Assembly (NCBI GenBank): GCA_947383835.1 | Contig: CANDEV010000004.1 | Coordinates: 145,348 to 209,347 of the forward strand | Direction of reading: 5' to 3' | Length of the DNA stretch: 64,000 nt | DNA from: an uncultured Clostridia bacterium | GTDB lineage: Bacteria; Bacillota; Clostridia; Oscillospirales; Ruminococcaceae | Part shown: positions 1 through 8,040 of the stretch, one piece after another | Layout: each line of letters begins with the position of its first letter | Position numbering within the stretch: position 1 is the first letter of the stretch | The notes under the pieces: generated by a model | Databases searched by the model: none | Told to the model about the DNA's origin: nothing | Seen by the model: only the letters and a program-made list of their open reading frames with translations | Position numbers and translations under genes: made by a program

Positions 1-701
1 AAATCGCATATTATGCCTATATCCGCATTGTGGCAGGCATTTACCAAATATTTCAGATCATTCGGCGAACCGTAGCGTGACGTGGGACTGAAAAAGCCTG
101 TGACCTGATATCCCCAGGAGCAGTCCGCAGGGTACTCGCAGATCGGCATGATCTCAATGTGTGTAAAGCCCCGCTCCTTGACGTATTCAATCAGCGGTTC
201 GGCAATTTCCTTGTATGTGTACCAATTTTCGGGGCAGGACTCTTCTGTATCGTTTGGAGTTTTGGCAGGCTTTGTACGCCACGAGCCGAGATGTACCTCG
301 TAAATGTTCATGGGACGGTCATAGCCCTTGTCGCGGGACTTCATCCATTTTTCATCGTTAAATTTATACTCTCCCAAATCGGTAATTATTGAAGCACAGT
401 TCGGACGCAGTTCCGTCTGAAATCCGTATGGATCGTTGTGTTCAACGACCTTTCCGTCTTGGCGGTAAATGCGGTATTTGTACATTTGACCTATCCCCGC
501 ATCGCCGCAGTATGCTGAGTATACCCCGCATTTATCGCGTGACATTTTCACACCGTTCCAGCCGTTCCATTCACCAATGACCTCAACGCAGGTCGCGTTG
601 GGAGCATAGACTCGAAAGGAGATGCCGCTGCCGTCGGGGTGCGCCCCGAAATATGTATATGCGTCAAAAGTCCGTCCTGTGAAAAAATCGTTCATTACCA
701 T
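1..701 (-). CDS. glgB: 1,4-alpha-glucan branching enzyme, N-terminal part (runs off the window)
   Basis: Only the first 233 codons are present; the rest lies to the left of base 1. The translation opens MVMNDFFTGRTFDAYTYFGA and continues through an N-terminal CBM48-type beta-sandwich (VYAPNATCVEVIGEWNGW) into the start of a GH13 barrel (MNIYEVHLGSWR, then TSRYGSPNDLKYLVNACH and GIIC.D). That order is typical of GlgB, which makes alpha-1,6 branches in glycogen in the cytoplasm. I chose the ATG at 701 because a GGGG ribosome site at 710-714 sits 8 bases upstream; an ATG at 695 is the alternative. A sigma-A promoter is visible upstream on the same strand. No other glycogen genes are visible, so the operon cannot be judged. 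Confidence 0.9.
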   Translation of the reverse strand, partial: MVMNDFFTGRTFDAYTYFGAHPDGSGISFRVYAPNATCVEVIGEWNGWNGVKMSRDKCGVYSAYCGDAGIGQMYKYRIYRQDGKVVEHNDPYGFQTELRPNCASIITDLGEYKFNDEKWMKSRDKGYDRPMNIYEVHLGSWRTKPAKTPNDTEESCPENWYTYKEIAEPLIEYVKERGFTHIEIMPICEYPADCSWGYQVTGFFSPTSRYGSPNDLKYLVNACHNADIGIICD

Positions 702-734
702 TTTTTATGCCCCCTATAATAGATTATTTTCACC

Positions 735-763
735 ATTATACAATATTTTTCGACCAAATTCAA
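735..763 (-). promoter_or_regulatory. sigma-A promoter of glgB
   Basis: On the minus strand TTGAAT (758-763) and TATAAT (735-740) are separated by 17 bases, followed by an AT-rich leader of about 30 bases to the glgB start. Confidence 0.7.
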
Positions 764-804
764 TAGGCAAAATTTTAGATATGCCAAAAACGCGAAATTA
801 TCTA

Positions 805-833
805 TTGCATTTTCATTAATTTTGTGATACTAT
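805..833 (+). promoter_or_regulatory. sigma-A promoter of the VanY-like lipoprotein
   Basis: TTGCAT (805-810) and TACTAT (828-833) with a 17-base spacer, about 33 bases before the chosen start codon. The -35 of glgB faces the other way about 40 bases to the left, so the two genes are divergent. Confidence 0.55.
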
Positions 834-866
834 TATAAAAGAATAATTACCGAGGAAATGATCGCC

Positions 867-1943
867 ATGAAGTTAAAAAAATATGCGGCAGTCTTGACCG
901 CAGCAATTTTGACAGAATTTTTAACGGGCTGTGAAAGAATTGATGACGCTGTTCCTGCGGACGCAACTTTTCCCGATGTGAGCCTTACCACTATGGGAAC
1001 GCTGTCGGAGCACGTTTCAGAATATGAAACAGAGTCGGTAACTTCCGAAAATCAAAACTCGGAGACAGCAGGGTTCGTTGAAACTACGCAGCCGCAATTT
1101 GTCGAAGCGGGAGGCGACGTTGAGGATAACCCTCAAAAGAACGGCGCAACCTCCTCAAACGATCCTGTCGGAGTTGAAAGCATTTCGCTAAGCACATACA
1201 GCGTTGAATTGCAAGTGGGACAAAGCAAGATGCCAATAGTTACTATGTTTCCCGAAAACGCCTCCGATAAAGGAGAGATTTGGACTTCCAGTGACACCGA
1301 TGTTGCCGTTGTGAACGAATTGGGTAATATTACCGCCGTTTCCGAGGGAGACTGTATCGTGACCGTAACCTCCGCCCAAAACCCGCAGGTTTCAGCAGAA
1401 GTTACAGTTACCGTGACCGCTGCCGCGGGACTTACATATTTTGACGGAATTCTTGTTGTGAATAAAACATACGCCCTGCCTGCCGACTACGCTCCGGGAG
1501 TGAATGCTGAAGCGCAGGCAGCATTTGATGAAATGCAGTCGGACGCGGCTGCCGAGGGGCTTAACATATATATTTCCTCCGGTTTCCGTTCCTACGATTA
1601 TCAAGCCGGACTTTATCAACGATATGTTGACAAGGACGGCAAGGAAGAAGCTGACAGATACTCCGCCCGTCCCGGACATTCGGAGCACCAGACGGGACTT
1701 GCTTTCGACTTGAACTCAATAGAAGAGTCCTTTGCCAACACCGCTGAGGGAAAATGGGTAAATCGGAACTGTTACAAATACGGTTTTATAATTCGATACC
1801 CCTCCGACAAGGAAGATATCACAGGCTACAAATGGGAACCATGGCACATACGCTATCTTGGCAAGGAGACTGCACAAGCAGTTTATGACAGCGGGCTTTG
1901 CTTGGAGGAATATTTGGGAATAACTTCACAATATGCGGAATAA
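867..1943 (+). CDS. VanY-type D-alanyl-D-alanine carboxypeptidase lipoprotein with Big_2 domain
   Basis: A 358-residue exported lipoprotein. The start at 867 (MKLKKYAAVL) has GAGGA 10 bases upstream; the ATG at 858 overlaps the ribosome site. The signal peptide ends in a lipobox, LTGC, with Cys22 as the lipidated residue. Residues about 100-185 form a bacterial Ig-like (Big_2) domain, with the usual GNITAVSEGDCIVTV pattern. The C-terminal domain is M15B peptidase: SEHQTGLAFD (about 272-281) gives the SxHxxGxxxD zinc site and EPWH (His about 327) the third ligand. Family members trim terminal D-alanine from peptidoglycan stem peptides at the outer membrane face. It is monocistronic, between a sigma-A promoter and a strong terminator. 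No vancomycin-resistance genes are adjacent, so a housekeeping wall role is more likely than resistance. Confidence 0.88.
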   Translation: MKLKKYAAVLTAAILTEFLTGCERIDDAVPADATFPDVSLTTMGTLSEHVSEYETESVTSENQNSETAGFVETTQPQFVEAGGDVEDNPQKNGATSSNDPVGVESISLSTYSVELQVGQSKMPIVTMFPENASDKGEIWTSSDTDVAVVNELGNITAVSEGDCIVTVTSAQNPQVSAEVTVTVTAAAGLTYFDGILVVNKTYALPADYAPGVNAEAQAAFDEMQSDAAAEGLNIYISSGFRSYDYQAGLYQRYVDKDGKEEADRYSARPGHSEHQTGLAFDLNSIEESFANTAEGKWVNRNCYKYGFIIRYPSDKEDITGYKWEPWHIRYLGKETAQAVYDSGLCLEEYLGITSQYAE

Positions 1944-1983
1944 AAAGCATCCGACAGCAGTAAAGCTGTCGGATGCTTTTTTG
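1943..1983 (+). terminator. Rho-independent terminator after the VanY-like gene
   Basis: A 16-bp perfect stem (AAAAGCATCCGACAGC, 1943-1958; complement 1965-1980) with a 6-base loop and a T-run. It begins at the stop codon and may also serve the convergent purA. Confidence 0.92.
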
Positions 1984-2063
1984 TTTATGAATTAATTATA
2001 GACATTTATTAATTAATTGCTAACTAATTATAGAGCGTTTTATAACAAGCTCTTTTTAAAAGC

Positions 2064-3338
2064 TTATCTTTCTATCTGCTGCTCTCTGTCGGGACCAACG
2101 CCGATCATTGCGATTTTACACTCGCAAAGCTCCTCAAGCCGCCTGATGTAGCTCTTGCAAATTTCAGGAAGCTCCTCAAAGCTCCTGCATTTGGAGATAT
2201 CGTCCTTGAAGCCCTCGTGCTCCTCGTAAACAGGCTCACAGCCCTCAAGTTCCTCCAAAACGGCAGGGAAATCCTTTATAACGGTACCGTCAGGCTTCTT
2301 GTATGCAACGCAGATTTTCAGTGTGTCAAGTCCCGCAAGCGTGTCAAGCTTGTTCACAACAAGGCAGTTGAGACCGTTCACTCTTACCGCGTGACGGACG
2401 ATCACGGAGTCAAACCAGCCTGTGCGGCGGGGACGACCCGTTGTAGTACCAAATTCGCCGCCGTTGTTGCGGATATAATCGCCTGTCTCATCGTCAAGCT
2501 CCGTAGGAAAAGGTCCCTTTCCAACTCTTGTGGTATAAGCCTTTGCAACGCCGTAAACCTTGTCAATTATTGTAGGACCCGCGCCTGTGCCAATACATAC
2601 GCCGGCGGAGATAGGGTGGGAGCTTGTTACATATGGATATGTGCCGAAATCAATGTCCAAAAGGGTAGCCTGCGCGCCCTCAAAGAGAATTTGCTTGCCC
2701 GCCTTGTTTGCCTCGTATGTCAGCACGGAAACGTCGTCAACATACTGTGCAAGACGTTTTCCGTACTCGGTGTACTCCTTTATAACAGCTTCGATGTCAA
2801 CGGCTTCTCCGCCGAAAACGTTGGTTATGATGCTGTTGCGGAGCTTGCCTGCAGCCCGCGCTTTTTCTGCGAAAACCTCCGGGTGAACAAGGTCGTAAAT
2901 GCGGATACCGCTTCTTTCGTATTTGTCCATGTAGCACGGACCGATACCGCGCTTGGTGGTGCCTATGTCCTGATTGCCCCTGAATTTCTCGGAAAGACCG
3001 TCCAGAACTATATGCCAAGGCATAATAACGTGCGCTCTGGGGTCGATCTTGAAGTTATCGAAGGATACGCCCCTTGAGGAAAGTCCGTCAATTTCTTCCA
3101 GAATTACCTTTGGGTCGATAACAACGCCTGCGCCGATCATGCAGAGAGTGTCTTTATAAAGAATTCCCGAGGGAATAAGGTGTAGCTTGTAAGTTTCGCC
3201 GCCGCTTGCAACGGTGTGACCTGCATTGTTTCCGCCCTGTGAGCGCACAACAACGTCCGCCCTTGAAGCGAGAATGTCGATAACCTTGCCTTTTCCCTCG
3301 TCTCCCCATTGTGTGCCGATAACAATATTTGCAGCCAT
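2064..3338 (-). CDS. purA: adenylosuccinate synthetase
   Basis: A 424-residue cytoplasmic enzyme of full family length. It makes adenylosuccinate from IMP, aspartate and GTP, the first committed step to AMP. The N-terminus MAANIVIGTQWGDEGKGKV contains the GDEGKGK phosphate loop; NNAGHTV supplies the catalytic His; TTKRGIGPCYMDK, GAGPT and TTTGRPRRTGWFD are standard PurA blocks. An AGGAT ribosome site at 3346-3350 lies 7 bases before the ATG. It is expressed alone from a near-perfect sigma-A promoter with a leader of about 70 bases. I looked for a purine riboswitch in that leader and saw none. The large reading frame on the opposite strand is a shadow. Confidence 0.98.
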   Translation of the reverse strand: MAANIVIGTQWGDEGKGKVIDILASRADVVVRSQGGNNAGHTVASGGETYKLHLIPSGILYKDTLCMIGAGVVIDPKVILEEIDGLSSRGVSFDNFKIDPRAHVIMPWHIVLDGLSEKFRGNQDIGTTKRGIGPCYMDKYERSGIRIYDLVHPEVFAEKARAAGKLRNSIITNVFGGEAVDIEAVIKEYTEYGKRLAQYVDDVSVLTYEANKAGKQILFEGAQATLLDIDFGTYPYVTSSHPISAGVCIGTGAGPTIIDKVYGVAKAYTTRVGKGPFPTELDDETGDYIRNNGGEFGTTTGRPRRTGWFDSVIVRHAVRVNGLNCLVVNKLDTLAGLDTLKICVAYKKPDGTVIKDFPAVLEELEGCEPVYEEHEGFKDDISKCRSFEELPEICKSYIRRLEELCECKIAMIGVGPDREQQIER

Positions 3339-3412
3339 ATTTTTGATCCTGCCGTTAGATTACGCGGCAGACTCCTTTCTATGCGATTGTCTGAAAAACA
3401 TCAAACATATAT

Positions 3413-3441
3413 ATTATACCAAAAAAATAAAGTCCTGTCAA
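3413..3441 (-). promoter_or_regulatory. consensus sigma-A promoter of purA
   Basis: On the minus strand TTGACA (3436-3441) and TATAAT (3413-3418) with a 17-base spacer, a full consensus match, suggesting strong constitutive transcription. The leader carries only a weak hairpin (GCCG...CGGC, 3351-3368). Confidence 0.85.
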
Positions 3442-3507
3442 CTTTTTTGCCAAAATACTTGACTAAAGTGATAAAATATGGTATCATTAAAAAAACTTAA
3501 ACGTTTT

Positions 3508-3612
3508 ATACTGATTTGCGACTGAAAAGCGTGCAAAAAATCAAGCAAAAGCTTGCATATATGGGGTTTTGCACAGTTTTTTTTGCATACGCTTTTAAGA
3601 GCAAATTAGTAT
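3508..3612 (+). repeat. Family A palindromic repeat, copy 1
   Basis: A 105-bp imperfect palindrome beginning ATACTGATTTGC and ending GCAAATTAGTAT, with inner arms related to AAAGCGTG.AAAAAATC. It ends 37 bases before the start of the downstream tandem-repeat membrane protein. It shares arms and interior with the copies at 28.3, 33.2, 59.9 and 63.6 kb. Confidence 0.8.
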
Positions 3613-3649
3613 TATTGACTTTTTGTACCATGTTAAAGGGGATATGTAT

Positions 3650-5044
3650 ATGAACAAAATAAGAATAGCAATAGTTTTCATATTTCTGGCAATAGCCGGA
3701 GTTGTGCTCACAGTGAGCGGAATTACTGATATAATCAGAATTAACGGTGATATTCCCGACTTTAATTTTGAGAGTATGCAGAACGTCAAAAAGGGTGATT
3801 TTGTCTGCGGCTACGTCAGCAACATTCTTGATTGCTACGCCAGTGAAACAACTACCAACACTACTATGGGAATCGAGACTTCCTCACGTACCTCTGAGGA
3901 ATACTTTCTTATGCCGCTTGTAAACGATGTTGACGAGGCGGAAAGCCTTTATGTTACAATTTCAGCCGGCAATATTGAGGACAGAAAGCTTCTTTACGCC
4001 ATTTGCGACGACACCTGGGAATATATGGACGGCAATACCGATATCGACTTTACCGAAATGGCAATTATTGCCCGCGTTAAAGAGATCGACGATGACCTTA
4101 TGCCGCTTTTGATAGATTGGTTTAAGGAGGCGGATTACTGCGACGGAAACGAAATTGAGATAAGGCAGCATATCCTGCCATATGAATTTGTTGTTTACCG
4201 CAACACCAACGCGCCGTACATAAGCCTTATCGTCGGCATTATTATGCTCGCGGTCGTGGCTGTTGCAGTATTTTTCATTGTCAAAAAGTTCATGCCCAAA
4301 AGGGTCGAGAGCGCACCGTACACGCCGCCGTCCGATATTTCCGAAAACACCGCCGCCAACGGCTTTGCTGAAGCATATACCCCTCCTCAGCCGCTGCCGA
4401 ACCTTTCTCAGCCTGTTCAGCCGGAGGACTTTTTCCCTGCACCAAAGCCTAAGTCCGCGCCGGAGCCAAAGCCTGCGCCGCCCAAAGAGCCTCCGAAGCC
4501 TGTCAGCGCAAATAATTATGAGGACACAAACCTCGATACCTCGGAGCTTAACGCCGAACAGGATCTGTACAGGCAGGAACAGGCGACAGCAGCAAAAGCA
4601 AGGCATATCGAGTATGACAATCAGCTTGAAACCACCGATATGGACACCGACCAAAGACTTGCCGAGCAGGAGAGGGCAATTGCCGCAAATGCCCGTCATA
4701 TCGAGTATGACAACCAATTGGATACCGCAGACCTTGATACGGAGCAAAAGCTTTACGAGCAGGAGCAGGCGGTCGCCGCAAACGCACGTCCCATGGACTA
4801 TGACAATCAACTGGAGACCTCCGATCTAGATACCGACAGACGACTTGCGGAGCAGGAACAGGCTATTGCCGCGAATTCCCGTAAAATGGAATATGACAAC
4901 GAGATCGATACCTCCGACCTTAACACCGACAGTCTTGATTATTACGACGCATCTGCGCAGGGCGGGGACGATGATATATTCATATTCTCAAACGATTTTG
5001 ACTACGAGGACGCGGACGCTTCCAAAATTGAGATTTCCGACTGA
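3650..5044 (+). CDS. membrane protein with proline-rich linker and 31-residue tandem repeats
   Basis: I do not recognise a named family. The 464-residue protein has one membrane segment at residues about 5-25, an extracytoplasmic domain of about 150 residues, a second membrane segment near 185-210 (IVGIIMLAVVAVAVFFIV) and a cytoplasmic tail. The tail is a Pro-rich stretch (about 215-285) followed by four tandem repeats of 31-32 residues plus a partial fifth. Each repeat follows YDNQL.T.DLDT..L..QEQA.AANARH.E. The arrangement resembles DUF3592-like membrane proteins, but that is only an impression. The start at 3650 has AAAGGGG 8 bases upstream; the earlier TTG at 3623 and ATG at 3644 fit the ribosome site worse. 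It is a single gene between a family A repeat and a terminator. Confidence 0.8.
   Translation: MNKIRIAIVFIFLAIAGVVLTVSGITDIIRINGDIPDFNFESMQNVKKGDFVCGYVSNILDCYASETTTNTTMGIETSSRTSEEYFLMPLVNDVDEAESLYVTISAGNIEDRKLLYAICDDTWEYMDGNTDIDFTEMAIIARVKEIDDDLMPLLIDWFKEADYCDGNEIEIRQHILPYEFVVYRNTNAPYISLIVGIIMLAVVAVAVFFIVKKFMPKRVESAPYTPPSDISENTAANGFAEAYTPPQPLPNLSQPVQPEDFFPAPKPKSAPEPKPAPPKEPPKPVSANNYEDTNLDTSELNAEQDLYRQEQATAAKARHIEYDNQLETTDMDTDQRLAEQERAIAANARHIEYDNQLDTADLDTEQKLYEQEQAVAANARPMDYDNQLETSDLDTDRRLAEQEQAIAANSRKMEYDNEIDTSDLNTDSLDYYDASAQGGDDDIFIFSNDFDYEDADASKIEISD
4517..4948 (+). repeat. 93-bp in-frame tandem repeats encoding a 31-residue unit
   Basis: Repeat units start at 4517, 4613, 4706, 4799 and 4892 (periods 96, 93, 93, 93), each with Tyr at the first codon. 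The last unit is partial. The acidic YDNQLET.DLDTD half is better conserved than the Gln/Ala-rich helix half. Confidence 0.9.
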
Positions 5045-5050
5045 TTTTTT

Positions 5051-5080
5051 TGGGCAATTCAAAAATGAGTTGCCCATTTT
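5051..5080. terminator. bidirectional terminator between convergent genes
   Basis: TGGGCAA (5051-5057) pairs with TTGCCCA (5070-5076); a T-run follows on the + strand and an A-run precedes on the other side. It separates the repeat protein from the convergent DUF4130 gene. Confidence 0.8.
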
Positions 5081-5883
5081 TATTTTAATGTCTTTTGGTA
5101 GTTTTGTGCAATTTCTTCCAATGATTTTTTATCGTCTCTGCACATTTCAGTCATGTGCGCCCAGTAACGCTTCGGCATGAAATTCATGCGGCAGCGCGGG
5201 TTGTAACGTTCCTTAATGGCAATTGTATCATAAAATCCCCGCCAAAGCTCGCGGTAACGCTGTTCCTCTGCTATCGCTGGCGGAAGCTCAAACTCAATAT
5301 TTTCTGCAATTTTCGCTTTGTGATCGTAATATATCAGCGCCATGCCATGGGTCTTGTCGAAAATCAGAAAATTCTCGTTTGGGAGCCTGTCCGTAAAATG
5401 CGCCGCGATCATCGGAATGACCTTGTTTTTTGGCTCTATGACCGATACAAGATATCCTCCGTAATCGGAAAATCGGATAAACTCCCGAATTTTCTGCGCC
5501 TCGTTCCCGCAGAACAAAACAGTCTTATTAATGGCGTTCACGGTGTCGTCCGCAAGCATATCCAATATTCTCCTGCCGTAGTGAAAACCCTTTTGTAAAA
5601 ATTCCAAAATAAGTAAATCTTTACCGATATCACAGCTAAGAAAAGCCTTTTTGATAAGCTCTTCCGCTTCGGGAGAAATTTTTTTTGGTATCGCTCTAAG
5701 CACTCTTTCCGCCTTTTCAACAGAGGTCTCCACACAAAGCGTCTCTGCAAGGCTTAGCTGTTCAGGCTCGCCTGAGACAACAGCGCAGGGAAGCTCCCGC
5801 CGCTCAAAGCTGATAAAAACGCAGCTTAAAAGTCCTTCAAAGCTGCCGTCATAGCAGTATATCACATCTCGCCTGTCAAACAT
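5080..5883 (-). CDS. DUF4130 / TIGR03915-type probable DNA metabolism protein
   Basis: A 267-residue protein opening MFDRRDVIYCYDGSFEGLLS and ending near NFMPKRYWAHMTEM, both characteristic of the DUF4130 (TIGR03915) family. That family is almost always encoded next to the radical SAM protein found here. Its biochemical activity is not known to me. An intact GGAGG lies 10 bases upstream of the ATG, inside the 3' end of the radical SAM gene. The two frames overlap by 22 bases, which implies translational coupling and probably a joint complex. As third gene of the operon it would share the upstream promoter and its LexA-box-like site. Confidence 0.82.
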   Translation of the reverse strand: MFDRRDVIYCYDGSFEGLLSCVFISFERRELPCAVVSGEPEQLSLAETLCVETSVEKAERVLRAIPKKISPEAEELIKKAFLSCDIGKDLLILEFLQKGFHYGRRILDMLADDTVNAINKTVLFCGNEAQKIREFIRFSDYGGYLVSVIEPKNKVIPMIAAHFTDRLPNENFLIFDKTHGMALIYYDHKAKIAENIEFELPPAIAEEQRYRELWRGFYDTIAIKERYNPRCRMNFMPKRYWAHMTEMCRDDKKSLEEIAQNYQKTLK

Positions 5884-7196
5884 TTCACAGCGTCCTCCAT
5901 GCTTGGCAAAACCGCCTCGGAATTTTTGGTATTATCGAAAAAGCTTAGCTGCTCTCCAAAATTTCCTTTTTGCTCCAGTTCCTTTACTGTGCTTGCGGAC
6001 ATAAGCTGCCGCATAATTCCAGCCTCCGTTACAATAAGTCCTTCGGCACGTTTCCCGCCGCACAAAATGAAGTAGACCGCACGCTTCAAAACGACTCCAA
6101 GCTTGCCGAGATCGGGATAATCAAGCTTGCTGTGCCGTCGTGCAACGGTTATTCTTTGGGCGGACTTCACACCGATCCCCGGTACGCGCAAAAGCGTTTC
6201 ATATGGCGCTTTGTTTATCTCCACAGGGAAGTTTTCGGGGTGGTGCAGCGCCCAGTTGCATTTCGGGTCAAGCAGCGGGTTAAAGTCCTGATGTTCTTCG
6301 TCAAGAATTTCCTCTGCCTTGAAGCCGTAAAAACGTAGCAGCCAGTCTGCCTGATAAAGCCTGTGTTCGCGGAGCAGGGGAGGTTTCGTGCCCGCAGGAG
6401 GCAGTATTTTTTGATCGCCTACTGGAATGTATGCCGAGTAGAAAACCCGTTTTAAGCGGTATTTCCCGTACATTGCTTCGGAAAGTCTCAAAATCTGGAA
6501 ATCAGTATCCGGAGTTGCGCCGATTATCATTTGGGTACTCTGACCCGCAGGCGCAAACTTCGGTGCGGACTTGTATTTAACAATTTCATAACTATTCTGC
6601 TGTATTCTGTTAGTAATATGTCCCATTGGCAGTAAAATAGAACTTTTGGATTTGTCGGGAGCAAGTGCGTTCAGGCTTTTCTGCGAGGGCAGCTCAATGT
6701 TCACGCTTATCCTGTCCGCAAGCGTGCCGAGACGGTTTATCAGTTCGGGGTCAGCTCCCGGGATAGCTTTGGCGTGAATGTAGCCGTAAAATTTGTATTT
6801 GTTCCGCAAAATGGAAATTGCCTCGATCATCTGCTCGCAGGTGTAATCGGGACTTTGAATTATCCCCGAGCTTAGGAAAAGTCCCTCAATATAGTTGCGG
6901 CGATAGAAATTTATGGTAAGGTCGGCAATTTCGTCTGGGGTGAACCTTGCGCGGGGGACGTCGTTGCTGCGGCGGTTCACGCAGTATTTGCAGTCAAAAA
7001 GGCAAAAATTGGTCATTAAAATTTTCAGCAGGGAAATGCACCGTCCGTCGGCGGCAAAGCTGTGACAAAGTCCGCCATAGGAAGCGTTTCCAATTCCGTC
7101 GCTGCCGCTTCCGCGCCTGCTGACTCCGCTTGATGTGCAGGAGGCGTCGTATTTGGCGGATTCTCCCAATATTTTCAGCTTTTCAAACATATCCAT
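5862..7196 (-). CDS. putative DNA modification/repair radical SAM protein (TIGR03916 type)
   Basis: A 444-residue protein. The radical SAM cluster motif CLFDCKYC (Cys about 65, 69 and 72) would bind a 4Fe-4S cluster and S-adenosylmethionine. A helix-hairpin-helix element, LLRVPGIGVKSAQRITVARR, lies near the C-terminus and is a DNA-binding motif also found in repair enzymes. This combination, paired with a DUF4130 partner, matches the TIGR03916 family; repair is proposed for the family but its substrate is not established as far as I know. The start is the ATG at 7196, 8 bases after GGAGG; the GTG at 7205 is too close. It follows the P-loop gene by 20 bases and overlaps the next gene by 22, so the three form an operon. 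Confidence 0.88.
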   Translation of the reverse strand: MDMFEKLKILGESAKYDASCTSSGVSRRGSGSDGIGNASYGGLCHSFAADGRCISLLKILMTNFCLFDCKYCVNRRSNDVPRARFTPDEIADLTINFYRRNYIEGLFLSSGIIQSPDYTCEQMIEAISILRNKYKFYGYIHAKAIPGADPELINRLGTLADRISVNIELPSQKSLNALAPDKSKSSILLPMGHITNRIQQNSYEIVKYKSAPKFAPAGQSTQMIIGATPDTDFQILRLSEAMYGKYRLKRVFYSAYIPVGDQKILPPAGTKPPLLREHRLYQADWLLRFYGFKAEEILDEEHQDFNPLLDPKCNWALHHPENFPVEINKAPYETLLRVPGIGVKSAQRITVARRHSKLDYPDLGKLGVVLKRAVYFILCGGKRAEGLIVTEAGIMRQLMSASTVKELEQKGNFGEQLSFFDNTKNSEAVLPSMEDAVKCLTGEM

Positions 7197-7216
7197 AACA
7201 CGCACCTCCGTTTTTT

Positions 7217-7867
7217 TTATTTTAATCCAAAATATTCCGCAGATTCAGCCGCAGTTTCCTCTTCAGTCACGTTGTCGTCCCACGATATTACTTTAACGTC
7301 GTTTTCCGTTACCCAACGGGGAACAACGCCCTCGTTTCCCGATACGGAGTTATAGGCATTTTGAATTACAGCAGCCTTTTCCTCGTCTGTCAGATCGGTT
7401 CTTTTACTTGTGATCTCAACAATATTTTCATGGTCGGGACGGTCAAACCAATCAAATTTTGTTCCGCAGTTGTTCAAGTATACGAAATGCTCCGCAGCGG
7501 GAATTATTGCCAAATAATCAATATCTCCCTCGCATATCACGGCTTCATACCGCGATGAAAGCCCGATAAGGTCGGCAACTATCATAGGCGTAACCTCCCG
7601 CAGAAAGTGTTCCTCTCTGTCCCTTATCACTTCCTTGGGAAGCTCCCAAAAGCTGTTTACGCCGTATTCCTTTACAAAATCACGGCACATAAACGGCTGA
7701 TTTTCGGGACAGGCATAAGCCATGTTTCGGTCTCTGGCTTCGTCCGTGCTGAAAACATAGCAACCATATTTATCACACAGTTTATTTGCAACAGTAGTTT
7801 TTCCACGTCCCCATATGAAATACACATTTTTCAGCTTGTTTCTGATAATATTATCGGCAATGTTCAC
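7217..7867 (-). CDS. P-loop nucleotide kinase-like protein with a shortened Walker A
   Basis: A 216-residue protein starting at GTG 7867, with GGAGG 9 bases upstream. Near the N-terminus, NVYFIWGRGKTTVANKLCDK looks like the Walker A strand-loop-helix of adenylate-kinase or zeta-toxin-like proteins, and YGCYVFSTDEARD resembles the following segment. The loop reads WGRGKTT rather than GxxxxGKTT, as if about three residues were missing. The C-terminal half (FVYLNNC, then a region with RTDLTDEEKAAVIQ) is compatible with a small kinase lid. It leads the operon with the radical SAM and DUF4130 genes. Function is unknown; nucleotide binding is inferred and may be impaired. Confidence 0.65.
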   Translation of the reverse strand: MNIADNIIRNKLKNVYFIWGRGKTTVANKLCDKYGCYVFSTDEARDRNMAYACPENQPFMCRDFVKEYGVNSFWELPKEVIRDREEHFLREVTPMIVADLIGLSSRYEAVICEGDIDYLAIIPAAEHFVYLNNCGTKFDWFDRPDHENIVEITSKRTDLTDEEKAAVIQNAYNSVSGNEGVVPRWVTENDVKVISWDDNVTEEETAAESAEYFGLK

Positions 7868-7908
7868 AGCGTACGTCCTCCTTTTGCAACAAATGTTCTT
7901 GCAAGAGA

Positions 7909-7937
7909 ATTATACCATGAAACAACCGTTCTTGTAA
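7909..7937 (-). promoter_or_regulatory. promoter of the radical SAM operon with LexA-box-like palindrome
   Basis: On the minus strand TTACAA (7932-7937) and TATAAT (7909-7914) have a 17-base spacer. The spacer holds GAACGGTTGTTT (7920-7931), one base from the Gram-positive LexA consensus GAAC-N4-GTTC. A repressor there would block polymerase. A lexA gene is present at 40.4 kb. Confidence 0.55.
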
Positions 7938-8001
7938 ATAGTAAAATCGAACAAATTTTTTAGTGATTTTTCGTACATCTGTTCTAAAATTAAAAAAACT
8001 A

Positions 8002-8030
8002 TTGCAATTTTAGGAAAGCTGTGATATAAT
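8002..8030 (+). promoter_or_regulatory. sigma-A promoter of tRNA-Arg
   Basis: TTGCAA (8002-8007), 17-base spacer, TATAAT (8025-8030), ending 10 bases before the mature tRNA. Confidence 0.85.
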
Positions 8031-8040
8031 ATTTAAGTAA

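Noticed and set aside
867..1943. Vancomycin resistance determinant
   Set aside because: VanY-type domain only; no vanH, vanA/B, vanX or vanRS nearby, and a Big_2 domain points to a wall-housekeeping lipoprotein.
2217..3077. 286-codon open frame opposite purA
   Set aside because: It lies wholly antisense to a clear purA, has no ribosome site and its translation resembles no protein.
3339..3500. Possible purine riboswitch before purA
   Set aside because: The leader is only about 70 bases and has just a 4-bp hairpin; the purine-aptamer core is not present.
3962..4810. 282-codon open frame opposite the tandem-repeat protein
   Set aside because: Its apparent repeats simply mirror the 93-bp repeats of the real gene on the + strand.
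4517..4948. CRISPR-like direct repeats
   Set aside because: The 93-bp units are contiguous, in frame and protein-coding, with no spacers.
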